The notes under the pieces were generated by a model. That model did no database searches and had not been told where the DNA came from. It saw nothing but the letters and a program-made list of their open reading frames with translations. Below, piece after piece: positions 1 through 6,379 of a stretch of 6,465 nucleotides of DNA (its first letter is position 1; each line of letters begins with the position of its first letter). A program made the translations under genes and the position numbers. Location: NCBI GenBank assembly GCA_947459055.1, contig CANHCG010000105.1:1-6465 (forward strand), given 5' to 3'. Source of the stretch: Cytophagaceae bacterium. GTDB lineage: Bacteria > Bacteroidota > Bacteroidia > Cytophagales > Spirosomataceae.

Positions 1-1536
1 ACCGGAAAACCTAAAATCGTTTTATTCGATTTTGCATCGATATACGACCAAGTGAATGCTATCAAAGGTCGGATTTGGGACAATCATAAAATCTCAACCC
101 TAGGAGTAGAAGAATTAGTGAATCAAACCATCGCGTTAGGTGAAATGATTCGCTTGTTTTTAGGCCAATTAGCCCAAGAAAATAAATCCAAAACAAACAT
201 CGTCGTTCATTTTCACGAGTGGATGGCAGCGACTTGTTTGCCGGATTTGAAAAAAGAAAAGGTTAAAATTTCTACCGTATTTACGACTCATGCGACCATG
301 CTGGGACGTTATTTGGCTGGGAATGTGCCTAATTTTTATGACGTCATCGACCGCTTTGACTGGCACAAAGAGGCCAAACATTATGGCATCGAAGCGCAAG
401 CCTGTTTTGAGCGCGCCGCCGCCCAAAAAGCCGATGTCCTCACCACCGTCAGTGACATCACGGCCAAAGAATGCCAGTATTTCCTTGGTCGTATTCCGGA
501 ATTGATTTTGCCCAATGGCCTAAATATCCAGCGTTTCGCGGCCCTTCACGAACACCAAAACCTGCACTCGAAATACAAAAAAAGCATCTCAGATTTTGTG
601 ATGGGGCACTTTTTTCAGAACCAACCATTTGACCTAGATCAAACACTTTATTTGTTTACTTCGGGTCGATTTGAATACACGAACAAGGGCTATGATCTGA
701 CCCTCGACGCGCTGAAAATCCTGAATAAAAAAATGAAGGAGGCCGGTTCGAAAAAAACAGTCGTCATGTTTTTTATCACGAAACAGCCTTATCATTCCAT
801 CGATCCAGAAGTCTTGCATTCGCGGGCCGTTTTAGATGAGATTCGAGAAAATTGTTCGGCGATTGAAAAGGAAGTGGGTGAAAAATTATTTCAAGCCTCT
901 GCTTCATCAAAGGATTTGACCTTGCCAGATTTAAATCAGTTTGTGGATGAATACTGGCGAATGCGCTTAAGGAGAACGGTGCAAACCTGGAAAACAAATT
1001 CCAAACCAAAGGTCGTAACGCATTTATTAAAACAGGAGGATGATATCATTCGCAATCTCCAACGCACCGGATTAATGAACAATGCGGATGACCAAGTCAA
1101 AATTGTCTATCATCCGGATTTTATTGTATCCACGAATCCACTTTTTGGACTCGATTATGGCCAATTTGTTCGCGGTTGTCATTTAGGAGTTTTCCCTAGT
1201 TATTATGAACCATGGGGCTATACACCCTTAGAATGTATGGCGCGTGGTGTGCCCACGGTGACCTCGGATTTATCGGGGTTTGGTGATTACATGATGCAAA
1301 TTATGCGGGATTACGAACAATGGGGCGTAAGCGTTGTGAATCGAAAAACGCAGAATTATGAGGAATCGGCGGAACAATTAGCGAATTTGTTATTCAAATT
1401 CGTTCAGCAAAGTCAGCGCGATCGAATCACCCAACGAAATCGCGTCGAGTCCATCGCCGATACCTTTGATTGGTCTAATCTCCGCTCCTATTATGATACG
1501 GCACATGAATTAGCCGTGCTAAAGCGGGTTAAATAA
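1..1536 (+). CDS. Glycogen synthase, GT3 family (5'-truncated by window edge)
   Basis: Transfers glucose from a nucleotide sugar to the non-reducing end of glycogen in the cytoplasm. The reading frame is open from base 1 and the upstream residues (KPKIVLFDFASIYDQV) fit the family, so the GTG at 52 is not the start; 511 residues are visible and roughly the first 100, including the usual KVGG donor-binding loop, lie outside. Seen in order: HFHEWMA and TTHATMLGRYL (N-terminal Rossmann half), LPNGLNIQRF, FTSGRFEYTNKGYDLTLDAL, and the family signature PSYYEPWGYTPLE with its E-x7-E pair at visible residues 403 and 411, matching the catalytic glutamates of yeast and human enzymes. A C-terminal arginine-rich stretch (QRDRITQRNRVE, visible residues 472-483) corresponds to the glucose-6-phosphate-sensing segment of eukaryotic homologues; whether it senses anything here is inference. 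The 3' end overlaps the opposing AlkD gene by 8 bases. Family assignment is very secure; donor sugar (UDP- or ADP-glucose) cannot be read from the sequence. Confidence 0.95.
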   Translation, partial: TGKPKIVLFDFASIYDQVNAIKGRIWDNHKISTLGVEELVNQTIALGEMIRLFLGQLAQENKSKTNIVVHFHEWMAATCLPDLKKEKVKISTVFTTHATMLGRYLAGNVPNFYDVIDRFDWHKEAKHYGIEAQACFERAAAQKADVLTTVSDITAKECQYFLGRIPELILPNGLNIQRFAALHEHQNLHSKYKKSISDFVMGHFFQNQPFDLDQTLYLFTSGRFEYTNKGYDLTLDALKILNKKMKEAGSKKTVVMFFITKQPYHSIDPEVLHSRAVLDEIRENCSAIEKEVGEKLFQASASSKDLTLPDLNQFVDEYWRMRLRRTVQTWKTNSKPKVVTHLLKQEDDIIRNLQRTGLMNNADDQVKIVYHPDFIVSTNPLFGLDYGQFVRGCHLGVFPSYYEPWGYTPLECMARGVPTVTSDLSGFGDYMMQIMRDYEQWGVSVVNRKTQNYEESAEQLANLLFKFVQQSQRDRITQRNRVESIADTFDWSNLRSYYDTAHELAVLKRVK

Positions 1537-2197
1537 TCCCAATATGTTTCATGGCCTCGCGTTTACTGAGCGGGGCCAAGGTATTCGTGGCAACAAAATC
1601 ACGTACCCAATCTGCGTCGTACCGGGCGAATTGTCGGAGGGCCCAACCAATCGCCTTTTGAATGAAAAATTCCTTCGAACCCGCGAGTGGAATAATCACA
1701 TTCGCCAATAAATCCCGGTCCGTTTTGCCTTTGTAATTCAGTTGGAAAACCAAGCAAACTCGCTGCAACCAAAAATTCCCAGAAGCCATCCAACGCTGAA
1801 TCCAATAAGCTCGCTGCGCTGGAAATTTCAAAAAATAAGGACCCATGATTTGTGGACCAAGTACATCCACCACATCCCACCAAGATTCCTCCCCGATCCA
1901 TTCCTCCACGAGCGCAGGTACCCGCTCATCCCATGCCGATTTCGACTTTCGCACATATTCCATGGCGATGTATTGAAATTCTCGTTCAGGCTTAGAAAAT
2001 AAATACTTTGAGGTCTCTACAAAATCAGTCGGATTCCCATGCAAACGATAAAGCGCTGAAAAAACCTCCTCGCGTTCCGGCTTTTTTATTCCCAAAAAGG
2101 GAAATTGATCCCGCATGTATTTTCGCATCCAACCCGCATTTTCGATATTCGCAAGGTCACGAAAAGCATCTTCTAAGGCGATACAAAATTCACTCAT
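1529..2197 (-). CDS. AlkD-like DNA alkylation repair protein (HEAT-repeat DNA glycosylase)
   Basis: A 222-residue all-helical protein of the AlkC/AlkD family, which excises positively charged alkylated bases such as N3-methyladenine and N7-methylguanine without flipping the base. Length is normal for the family. Residues known to matter in Bacillus cereus AlkD are present at a constant offset of two: W107 and D111 in ESWWDVVD (AlkD W109, D113), R146 in NFWLQR (R148), and W185 in KAIGWALRQ (W187). The motif FFIQKAIGWALRQFARYDADWV (split here: FFIQKAIGWALRQ, then FARYDADWV) is very typical. No signal peptide, so cytoplasmic. The start ATG overlaps the stop of the upstream hydrolase gene (ATGA), implying translational coupling; it is the last gene of the xylA operon. 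Its stop overlaps the convergent glycogen synthase gene by 8 bases. A link between DNA repair and sugar use is not evident; it may simply be carried at the end of the operon. Confidence 0.93.
   Translation of the reverse strand: MSEFCIALEDAFRDLANIENAGWMRKYMRDQFPFLGIKKPEREEVFSALYRLHGNPTDFVETSKYLFSKPEREFQYIAMEYVRKSKSAWDERVPALVEEWIGEESWWDVVDVLGPQIMGPYFLKFPAQRAYWIQRWMASGNFWLQRVCLVFQLNYKGKTDRDLLANVIIPLAGSKEFFIQKAIGWALRQFARYDADWVRDFVATNTLAPLSKREAMKHIGII
1552..1578 (+). other. Possible 3' hairpin of the glycogen synthase transcript
   Basis: Starting 16 bases after the glycogen synthase stop, TGGCCTCGC (1552-1560) and GCGGGGCCA (1570-1578) can form a 9-bp GC-rich stem with one U-G wobble and a 9-nt loop. 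The wobble works only in plus-strand RNA; in the opposing AlkD transcript it becomes a C-A mismatch. No U-run follows, so it is not a standard intrinsic terminator, and it lies within AlkD codons, so it may be fortuitous. Confidence 0.25.
2194..2197 (-). promoter_or_regulatory. ATGA stop-start junction coupling the hydrolase gene to the AlkD-like gene
   Basis: On the minus strand the AlkD ATG (2197-2195) overlaps the hydrolase TGA (2196-2194) by the classic four-base ATGA. This supports co-translation from one mRNA and fixes the AlkD start. The bases just upstream are T-rich rather than purine-rich, so no Shine-Dalgarno is apparent. Confidence 0.75.
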
Positions 2198-4896
2198 CGA
2201 TTCGTAAAAAAGAGTTTTCCTTGCAATCCACTTTCAGTAACCGCCCATTTGCTCGCATCGAAGGGAACGTAATTAATATCTACGAAATTGATCTCATAAA
2301 AGTTCTTCCAAACCACCTTGTCTCGATCTAATTTTCGAATGCGATTCGCGGACACATTTGTCACTGCGATTTCAATTGTATTTTGTTCCTTCAAAACACC
2401 TGCTGGAATTTGAATTTGATAAGGTAAAGACCAAACAATACCAAGATCCTTTCCATTGATTTTCACCCGCGCCCAATCCCGAATTTTATCGAAATGCAAG
2501 ACCCGACAAGCCGCTATCTGATCCGCCGCTAGGCTAAATGAAAAACGATAATTTCCCGTTCCCCAAAAATCGTGCGTGCTCGGATCTTGTGTCCAATAGG
2601 TCAGCGAGGCAAGGCTTAATGGCGAAGGAATCGAAGGAGCCCCCTTAGTGAATTGAACGCGAATCGGGGTTTCAGGAACTAGTGCTGTTTCAACTGCCTG
2701 CGCAGGCACAGCCTCCGACGAACCTCGTTTTTTCGCAGGTAATGAGCGAATAAATGCACTTTGGCCAGGATTTAATTGCAAAAAGAATGCACCCAATTTA
2801 GTTACGTGCTTCACCGTTTTTTGGCCCGTCAACGGATCCCAAATTTCGAAATCTGTTCCAATTTTAGCTAAAGAAATAATTCCCTCTTGAAATTGATTCG
2901 ACAAATTCGTAAGAAAATATGTGTAACCCAACTCAGATTTTTTACGAATGAAGGAAAGCCCTTGATCCGCAATTTTTTCACGAGTAACGCCTCGTTTGGC
3001 GAGTATGTCGGTTGGGTCCGAAAAGACCTGCAACAACATAGATTCTTTGGCGTTTTTCCAGCGCGCGAGTTGATCCTCCGATGCATGGAAGGTATTGATT
3101 TGTAAAGGCAAATGCTCTAAAAAATAGACTGGATAGCCCTTTTTAACCCAATTTGCCAATAATTCCAGCGTTTCCAAGGACATATAATGCGCCGCTGGTA
3201 TTAATAAAATTTTATAACTCGCGCCGCTCGGTGTTTTCCAAGTTTTGTTCGGTTGAGGAATCAGGCTTTTGATCAATAAATCGGAGATATAATCCACTTG
3301 ATAACCTTTGTCCTGCATGAGTTCAGACCAGTGGCCGAAGGAAGTATTTTTCATCCAGACACGGCTGTTGGCATGTAAATCCAACAAATGCAACTTCCCC
3401 TTTCCATTTCCCTGATGCCAAATATCTTCCATCGGGAAATACATCAGCGCATCCGCATCAGTTTTATACTTCTGCAAAATTTCTTGACAGCGTGCAATGT
3501 AGCCATTTAGTTCAGGTAAGGCCTCCCAGAAATGACTTTGCGGATTGAAATTGGTACTAGCATAGAAAAGCCAACCGGGCCAAGGAAGATCCGGCGGGGA
3601 ATAGGTCGCCCCATGAAAAAACAAGTGGTTCACACCGCCCACAAACACTTGATCTACCACCGGTTTTACTTGAGCTAAGGACACCTTAAAATGATTACCT
3701 AACCAAGTAGTCGTCTCCGATGAGACTAGTTTTTTCCCTGTTAAATTCGCCGCGGAGGAAGCTAATTTTAAATTCCGCACATCCGGAATGCCGTAGCGCA
3801 ACGAATCATATGCTGGATCCACCTGATAACCAGGGATGGAAAACGGTTTACTGCCAAAAAATTCGGTTTCAGGAATATCTACCGACGCATAAATGTCAAT
3901 TAAATTCCCAGGAGAACCGTGGGCTTGGTTCCGACTTTGAAAGCCCATAGACGTGATCCAATCCGCAAATGGATTCACGAATTGATGCAATAACAATTGC
4001 TCGAGCGTCCGGTGATAATCGGCCCAAATTTGATTCTCCTCTTCAGTATTGGCAGTTTCTTTGGCCAAAACATCCAAATGTTCACGTATATCGTAGCCAT
4101 TCAATTTTTGAAAAGCCTTGAAAAAATCAGGCGTATAGTTCGCCCCATAGACCTCATAAGAATCGTTATACAGGGCACGCAAAGGTGCCTGAGATTTTTT
4201 CAGCAGGGGAACAAATTGTTGGGTATAGCCCGCAAAGACCTTCATATTAAAATGGTCCATCACATAGCCTTCGGCACCGGGAGCGGCGCGTTTCACTTTT
4301 TGTCCCGTTAGGGTTTGGTAAAAAATATAGGCCTGAGCACCTTGAGCGCCTGCCCGAAATCCGCTGAATTGGCTGGGTGTTAAAGAACGGAGAAATTTTC
4401 CGCCTTCGTAGATGGAAATTGTCACAACTTCCGAGAAAGGAAATTTCGCCAAACTTGCTTCTTCCGTGCCTAGGCCCTGGCCGGGTTCAATTGATTTGCT
4501 GATGAGTTGGTATGATTTAGCCGCTTCAGTCGGGGTGATTTTAGAACCACCTAAAGGCCAACCCGTTCCTAAGGTCATATCAATTCCCAAACCTAATCGC
4601 TTCGCCTCTTTGAGAGCAAAAAAGAATTTGGCTTGATACCCAGGACTCAAAAATGGTTGAAACTGCGCCTCAAAACCCTTCGCGCCATAAATCGGGATAA
4701 TGTGCAAACCGCCAAAGCCCGCAGCAGCAAAAGCTTCTAAATTATGTGTAATACCTTTTTCGGTGACTGCACTTCCGGGCCACCACCAATAGGCCCAGGG
4801 TTTAGCAGTAGAAAAAACAGCAGGATCCTTGGGAGATCCTGCTGCGATTAAATAGGTGTTTAGAGATAATAAGGCAAATAATAATATACGTTTCAT
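2194..4896 (-). CDS. Secreted glycoside hydrolase, GH106-like (alpha-L-rhamnosidase family)
   Basis: A 900-residue protein with a signal peptide (MKRILLFALLSLNTYLIAAG; cleavage probably near residue 20, no lipobox cysteine), so likely periplasmic. The C-terminus ends without a type IX sorting domain. The N-terminal region has the family hallmark YWWWPGSAV (36-44), then GFGGLHIIPIYG (60-71) and TLGTGWPLGG (108-117). The (beta/alpha)8 core shows NDSYEVYG (244-251), RNQAHGSPGN (322-331), IPETEFFG (341-348), SSETTTW (392-398), and FHGATYSP (427-434). E343, E345 and E394 lie in conserved acidic motifs and are catalytic candidates by position only. A low-complexity linker around 720-745 precedes a C-terminal beta-sandwich with ARVKINGKDLGIVW (809-822) and NTIEIAVTN (839-847). 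GH106 members cleave alpha-L-rhamnosyl linkages in pectins, but many of this shorter Bacteroidota type are uncharacterised, so substrate is inferred. Middle gene of the operon: starts in the xylA stop (TAATG) and ends in the AlkD start (ATGA). A terminator-shaped hairpin lies within codons 18-29. Confidence 0.88.
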   Translation of the reverse strand: MKRILLFALLSLNTYLIAAGSPKDPAVFSTAKPWAYWWWPGSAVTEKGITHNLEAFAAAGFGGLHIIPIYGAKGFEAQFQPFLSPGYQAKFFFALKEAKRLGLGIDMTLGTGWPLGGSKITPTEAAKSYQLISKSIEPGQGLGTEEASLAKFPFSEVVTISIYEGGKFLRSLTPSQFSGFRAGAQGAQAYIFYQTLTGQKVKRAAPGAEGYVMDHFNMKVFAGYTQQFVPLLKKSQAPLRALYNDSYEVYGANYTPDFFKAFQKLNGYDIREHLDVLAKETANTEEENQIWADYHRTLEQLLLHQFVNPFADWITSMGFQSRNQAHGSPGNLIDIYASVDIPETEFFGSKPFSIPGYQVDPAYDSLRYGIPDVRNLKLASSAANLTGKKLVSSETTTWLGNHFKVSLAQVKPVVDQVFVGGVNHLFFHGATYSPPDLPWPGWLFYASTNFNPQSHFWEALPELNGYIARCQEILQKYKTDADALMYFPMEDIWHQGNGKGKLHLLDLHANSRVWMKNTSFGHWSELMQDKGYQVDYISDLLIKSLIPQPNKTWKTPSGASYKILLIPAAHYMSLETLELLANWVKKGYPVYFLEHLPLQINTFHASEDQLARWKNAKESMLLQVFSDPTDILAKRGVTREKIADQGLSFIRKKSELGYTYFLTNLSNQFQEGIISLAKIGTDFEIWDPLTGQKTVKHVTKLGAFFLQLNPGQSAFIRSLPAKKRGSSEAVPAQAVETALVPETPIRVQFTKGAPSIPSPLSLASLTYWTQDPSTHDFWGTGNYRFSFSLAADQIAACRVLHFDKIRDWARVKINGKDLGIVWSLPYQIQIPAGVLKEQNTIEIAVTNVSANRIRKLDRDKVVWKNFYEINFVDINYVPFDASKWAVTESGLQGKLFFTNR
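4812..4844 (-). terminator. Intrinsic-terminator-shaped hairpin inside the start of the GH106-like gene
   Basis: On the minus (coding) strand CAGCAGGATC (4844-4835) and GATCCTGCTG (4827-4818) form a perfect 10-bp stem around a 7-nt loop, followed immediately by six T's (4817-4812). The structure begins 52 bases after the hydrolase start codon and spans codons 18-29, encoding residues A-A-G-S-P-K-D-P-A-V-F-S at the end of the signal peptide. Shape and orientation are those of a Rho-independent terminator for transcripts coming from xylA. Ribosomes entering through the coupled TAATG start would cover it, so partial termination or translation-dependent readthrough is plausible. The structure is seen directly; its function is inferred. 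Confidence 0.5.
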
Positions 4897-4898
4897 TA
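4894..4898 (-). promoter_or_regulatory. TAATG stop-start junction coupling xylA to the hydrolase gene
   Basis: On the minus strand the xylA stop TAA and the next ATG share one A. There is no Shine-Dalgarno before this ATG, so ribosomes finishing xylA probably re-initiate here. This decides the hydrolase start, which also gives a complete signal peptide directly from the ATG. Confidence 0.75.
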
Positions 4899-6224
4899 TA
4901 CGAATCGACCGAGTAAATTTTCTAGGTATTCTTGTTTTCCAGAAATCATCGCAGGTTCACCGATTTCGGTGGCGATTTGGTATAAATCCTCTAATTTCAA
5001 TTGGCCCGACTCATAAGCCGCACCTTTTCCCCCATCAAAACTCGCATAGCGAGCGGCTTTTAGGCGGTCCATTTCTCCGTGTTGGATTAATTTATCCGCG
5101 ATTAATAGAGCTCTTGCAATCGTATCCATTCCACCAATGTGTGAATAGAATAAATCCGCAGGGTCGGTTGAGTTGCGCCGACGCTTCGCATCGAAATTAA
5201 TTCCACCTCCTGCTAAACCGCCTTGCTTTAAAATAATAGCCATGGATTCCGCCCATTCGTAAATGTCAGTTGGGAACTGATCTGTATCCCAACCATTTTG
5301 GTAATCTCCACGATTAGCATCAATAGAGGCTAACATGCCTGCATCCGATGCCACTTGACACTCATGCGCAAAGGTATGACCCGCCAATGTCGCGTGATTT
5401 ACCTCTAAATTCAAACCAAATTCTGACAATAAATCAAACTCACGTAAGAAACCAATGACAGTAGCTGCATCGTAATCGTATTGATGTTTGGTTGGCTCAC
5501 AAGGTTTAGGCTCAATGAAAAACTTACCCGTAAATCCTTTTCTACGTGCGTATTCCACACAAGTATGCAACATGCGCGCGAAATGCTCCCGCTCACGTTT
5601 CATGTCAGTATTCAATAAAGTCATGTAGCCTTCCCGACCTCCCCAGAACACATAGCCCTTTCCTCCTAATTGGATCGTTGCATCGATTGCCCCTTTCAAT
5701 TGGGCACCTGCATGAGCCACCACTTCGAAATTCGGATTCGTAGACGCTCCATTCATATAACGTTCATGCGAAAACAAATTCGCAGTTCCCCATAACAATT
5801 CGACACCGCTTTCGGCTTGTTTTTTGGCAAAAATGTCGGAGATAAATTTAATCCGCTCAGAAAATTCTTTGGGGTCATTACTTTGATCGATCGCATCCAC
5901 ATCGTGAAAACAATAGAATGGCGCGCCTATCTTCGTAATAAATTCAAAGGCGGCATCGGCTTTATCGGATGCCCGTTGGCGCACATCCCCTGCCACATCC
6001 CACGGATAATGATGGGTACCTGGACCAAAAGGATCCGCTCCATTGCCACAAAAAGAATGCCAATACGCAATCGCAAAGCGTACATGTTCTTTCATAGTTT
6101 TGCCCGCCACAATACGATTTTCGTCGTAATAACGGAATGCTAATGGATTATCGGAATCTGCTCCTTCGAATTTGATTTGATTAATGCCTTTGAAATATTC
6201 TTTTTGGCCTATGATTACACTCAT
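4896..6224 (-). CDS. xylA: Xylose isomerase
   Basis: Interconverts D-xylose and D-xylulose (and D-glucose/D-fructose) in the cytoplasm, using two divalent metals. The 442-residue length fits the longer class II enzymes, like E. coli XylA. All active-site residues are present at a constant +6 offset from E. coli: H107 and D110 (FHDVD), W194 (WGGREGY), E238 and K240 (FIEPKP), E274 and H277 (NLEVNHATLAGH), D302 (SIDANRGD), D313 and D315 (GWDTDQFP), D345 (INFDAKRR). The start ATG at 6224 gives the expected MSVIIGQKEYFKGI N-terminus; the segment before it (AAACAG) has no Shine-Dalgarno, as is usual in Bacteroidota. First gene of a three-gene operon; its TAA overlaps the ATG of the next gene. A TAnnTTTG box lies about 40 bases upstream. 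Unusually, no xylulokinase or xylose transporter follows it; both must be encoded elsewhere or replaced. Identification is close to certain. Confidence 0.98.
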   Translation of the reverse strand: MSVIIGQKEYFKGINQIKFEGADSDNPLAFRYYDENRIVAGKTMKEHVRFAIAYWHSFCGNGADPFGPGTHHYPWDVAGDVRQRASDKADAAFEFITKIGAPFYCFHDVDAIDQSNDPKEFSERIKFISDIFAKKQAESGVELLWGTANLFSHERYMNGASTNPNFEVVAHAGAQLKGAIDATIQLGGKGYVFWGGREGYMTLLNTDMKREREHFARMLHTCVEYARRKGFTGKFFIEPKPCEPTKHQYDYDAATVIGFLREFDLLSEFGLNLEVNHATLAGHTFAHECQVASDAGMLASIDANRGDYQNGWDTDQFPTDIYEWAESMAIILKQGGLAGGGINFDAKRRRNSTDPADLFYSHIGGMDTIARALLIADKLIQHGEMDRLKAARYASFDGGKGAAYESGQLKLEDLYQIATEIGEPAMISGKQEYLENLLGRFV

Positions 6225-6261
6225 CTGTTTATAATGCTATTTAAAATACCTTAATGAACAT

Positions 6262-6269
6262 CAAAACTA
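6262..6269 (-). promoter_or_regulatory. Candidate -7 box of the xylA operon promoter
   Basis: TAGTTTTG on the minus strand matches the Bacteroidota -7 consensus TAnnTTTG. A T-rich segment (TTTTTA) lies about 20 bases further upstream, a weak stand-in for the -33 TTTG element. The predicted start of transcription near 6255 would give a leader of about 30 bases before the xylA ATG. Such boxes arise easily by chance in AT-rich DNA, so this is a candidate only. Confidence 0.4.
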
Positions 6270-6332
6270 CTAATTATCAGTTGATTTCCTAAAAATATAT
6301 CCTAATTTATTCAGCACTGTTTAGCACAGATA

Positions 6333-6360
6333 TAAATTTGATTTTTTTCCCTTATTTTTG
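6333..6360 (+). promoter_or_regulatory. Candidate -7 boxes for the secreted-protein gene at 6380
   Basis: Two matches to the Bacteroidota -7 consensus TAnnTTTG face the downstream gene: TAAATTTG at 6333-6340 (leader about 33 bases, which would include the nearby palindrome) and TATTTTTG at 6353-6360 (leader about 13 bases, with the box inside the palindrome). Neither has a clear TTTG -33 element at the expected spacing of about 19-21 bases, so the choice between them is open. Confidence 0.35.
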
Positions 6361-6367
6361 GGAAAAA
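6344..6367. repeat. Perfect 8-bp palindrome in the divergent promoter region
   Basis: TTTTTCCC (6344-6351) and GGGAAAAA (6360-6367) are exact inverted copies separated by 8 bases. The palindrome sits just upstream of the start codon at 6380 and encloses one candidate -7 box. It could be an operator for a dimeric regulator of the divergent genes, or a 5' leader hairpin for the downstream mRNA if transcription begins near 6346. No T-run follows in a direction that would make it a terminator for a known gene. Confidence 0.4.
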
Positions 6368-6379
6368 CACCATCATCAC

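Noticed and set aside
52..54. GTG as the start of the glycogen synthase gene
   Set aside because: The frame is open to base 1 and residues encoded upstream are conserved in the family; the gene is cut by the window edge.
1498..1517. ACGGC / GCCGT inverted repeat as a terminator for the AlkD transcript
   Set aside because: A 5-bp stem with a 10-base loop and no adjacent T-run on the minus strand.
2089..2103. Small inverted repeat TTCCC-AAAAA-GGGAA within the AlkD gene
   Set aside because: Only a 5-bp stem, no U-run, and lies in conserved coding sequence; common by chance.
2205..2210. T-run on the minus strand at the end of the hydrolase gene as a terminator
   Set aside because: No stem precedes it and the AlkD gene continues directly through an ATGA overlap.
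2008..2331. 107-codon plus-strand open frame spanning the hydrolase/AlkD junction
   Set aside because: Antisense to two well-identified genes, with no recognisable domain and composition expected from reversed coding sequence.
3997..4311. 104-codon plus-strand open frame inside the hydrolase gene
   Set aside because: Antisense to the conserved catalytic region; somewhat hydrophobic, but that follows from the reverse complement of the coding strand.
4856..5200. 114-codon plus-strand open frame across the xylA/hydrolase junction
   Set aside because: Antisense shadow of xylA and the hydrolase; the protein shows no domain or signal.
5817..6143. 108-codon plus-strand open frame inside xylA
   Set aside because: Mirror of a conserved xylA region; no independent evidence for a gene.
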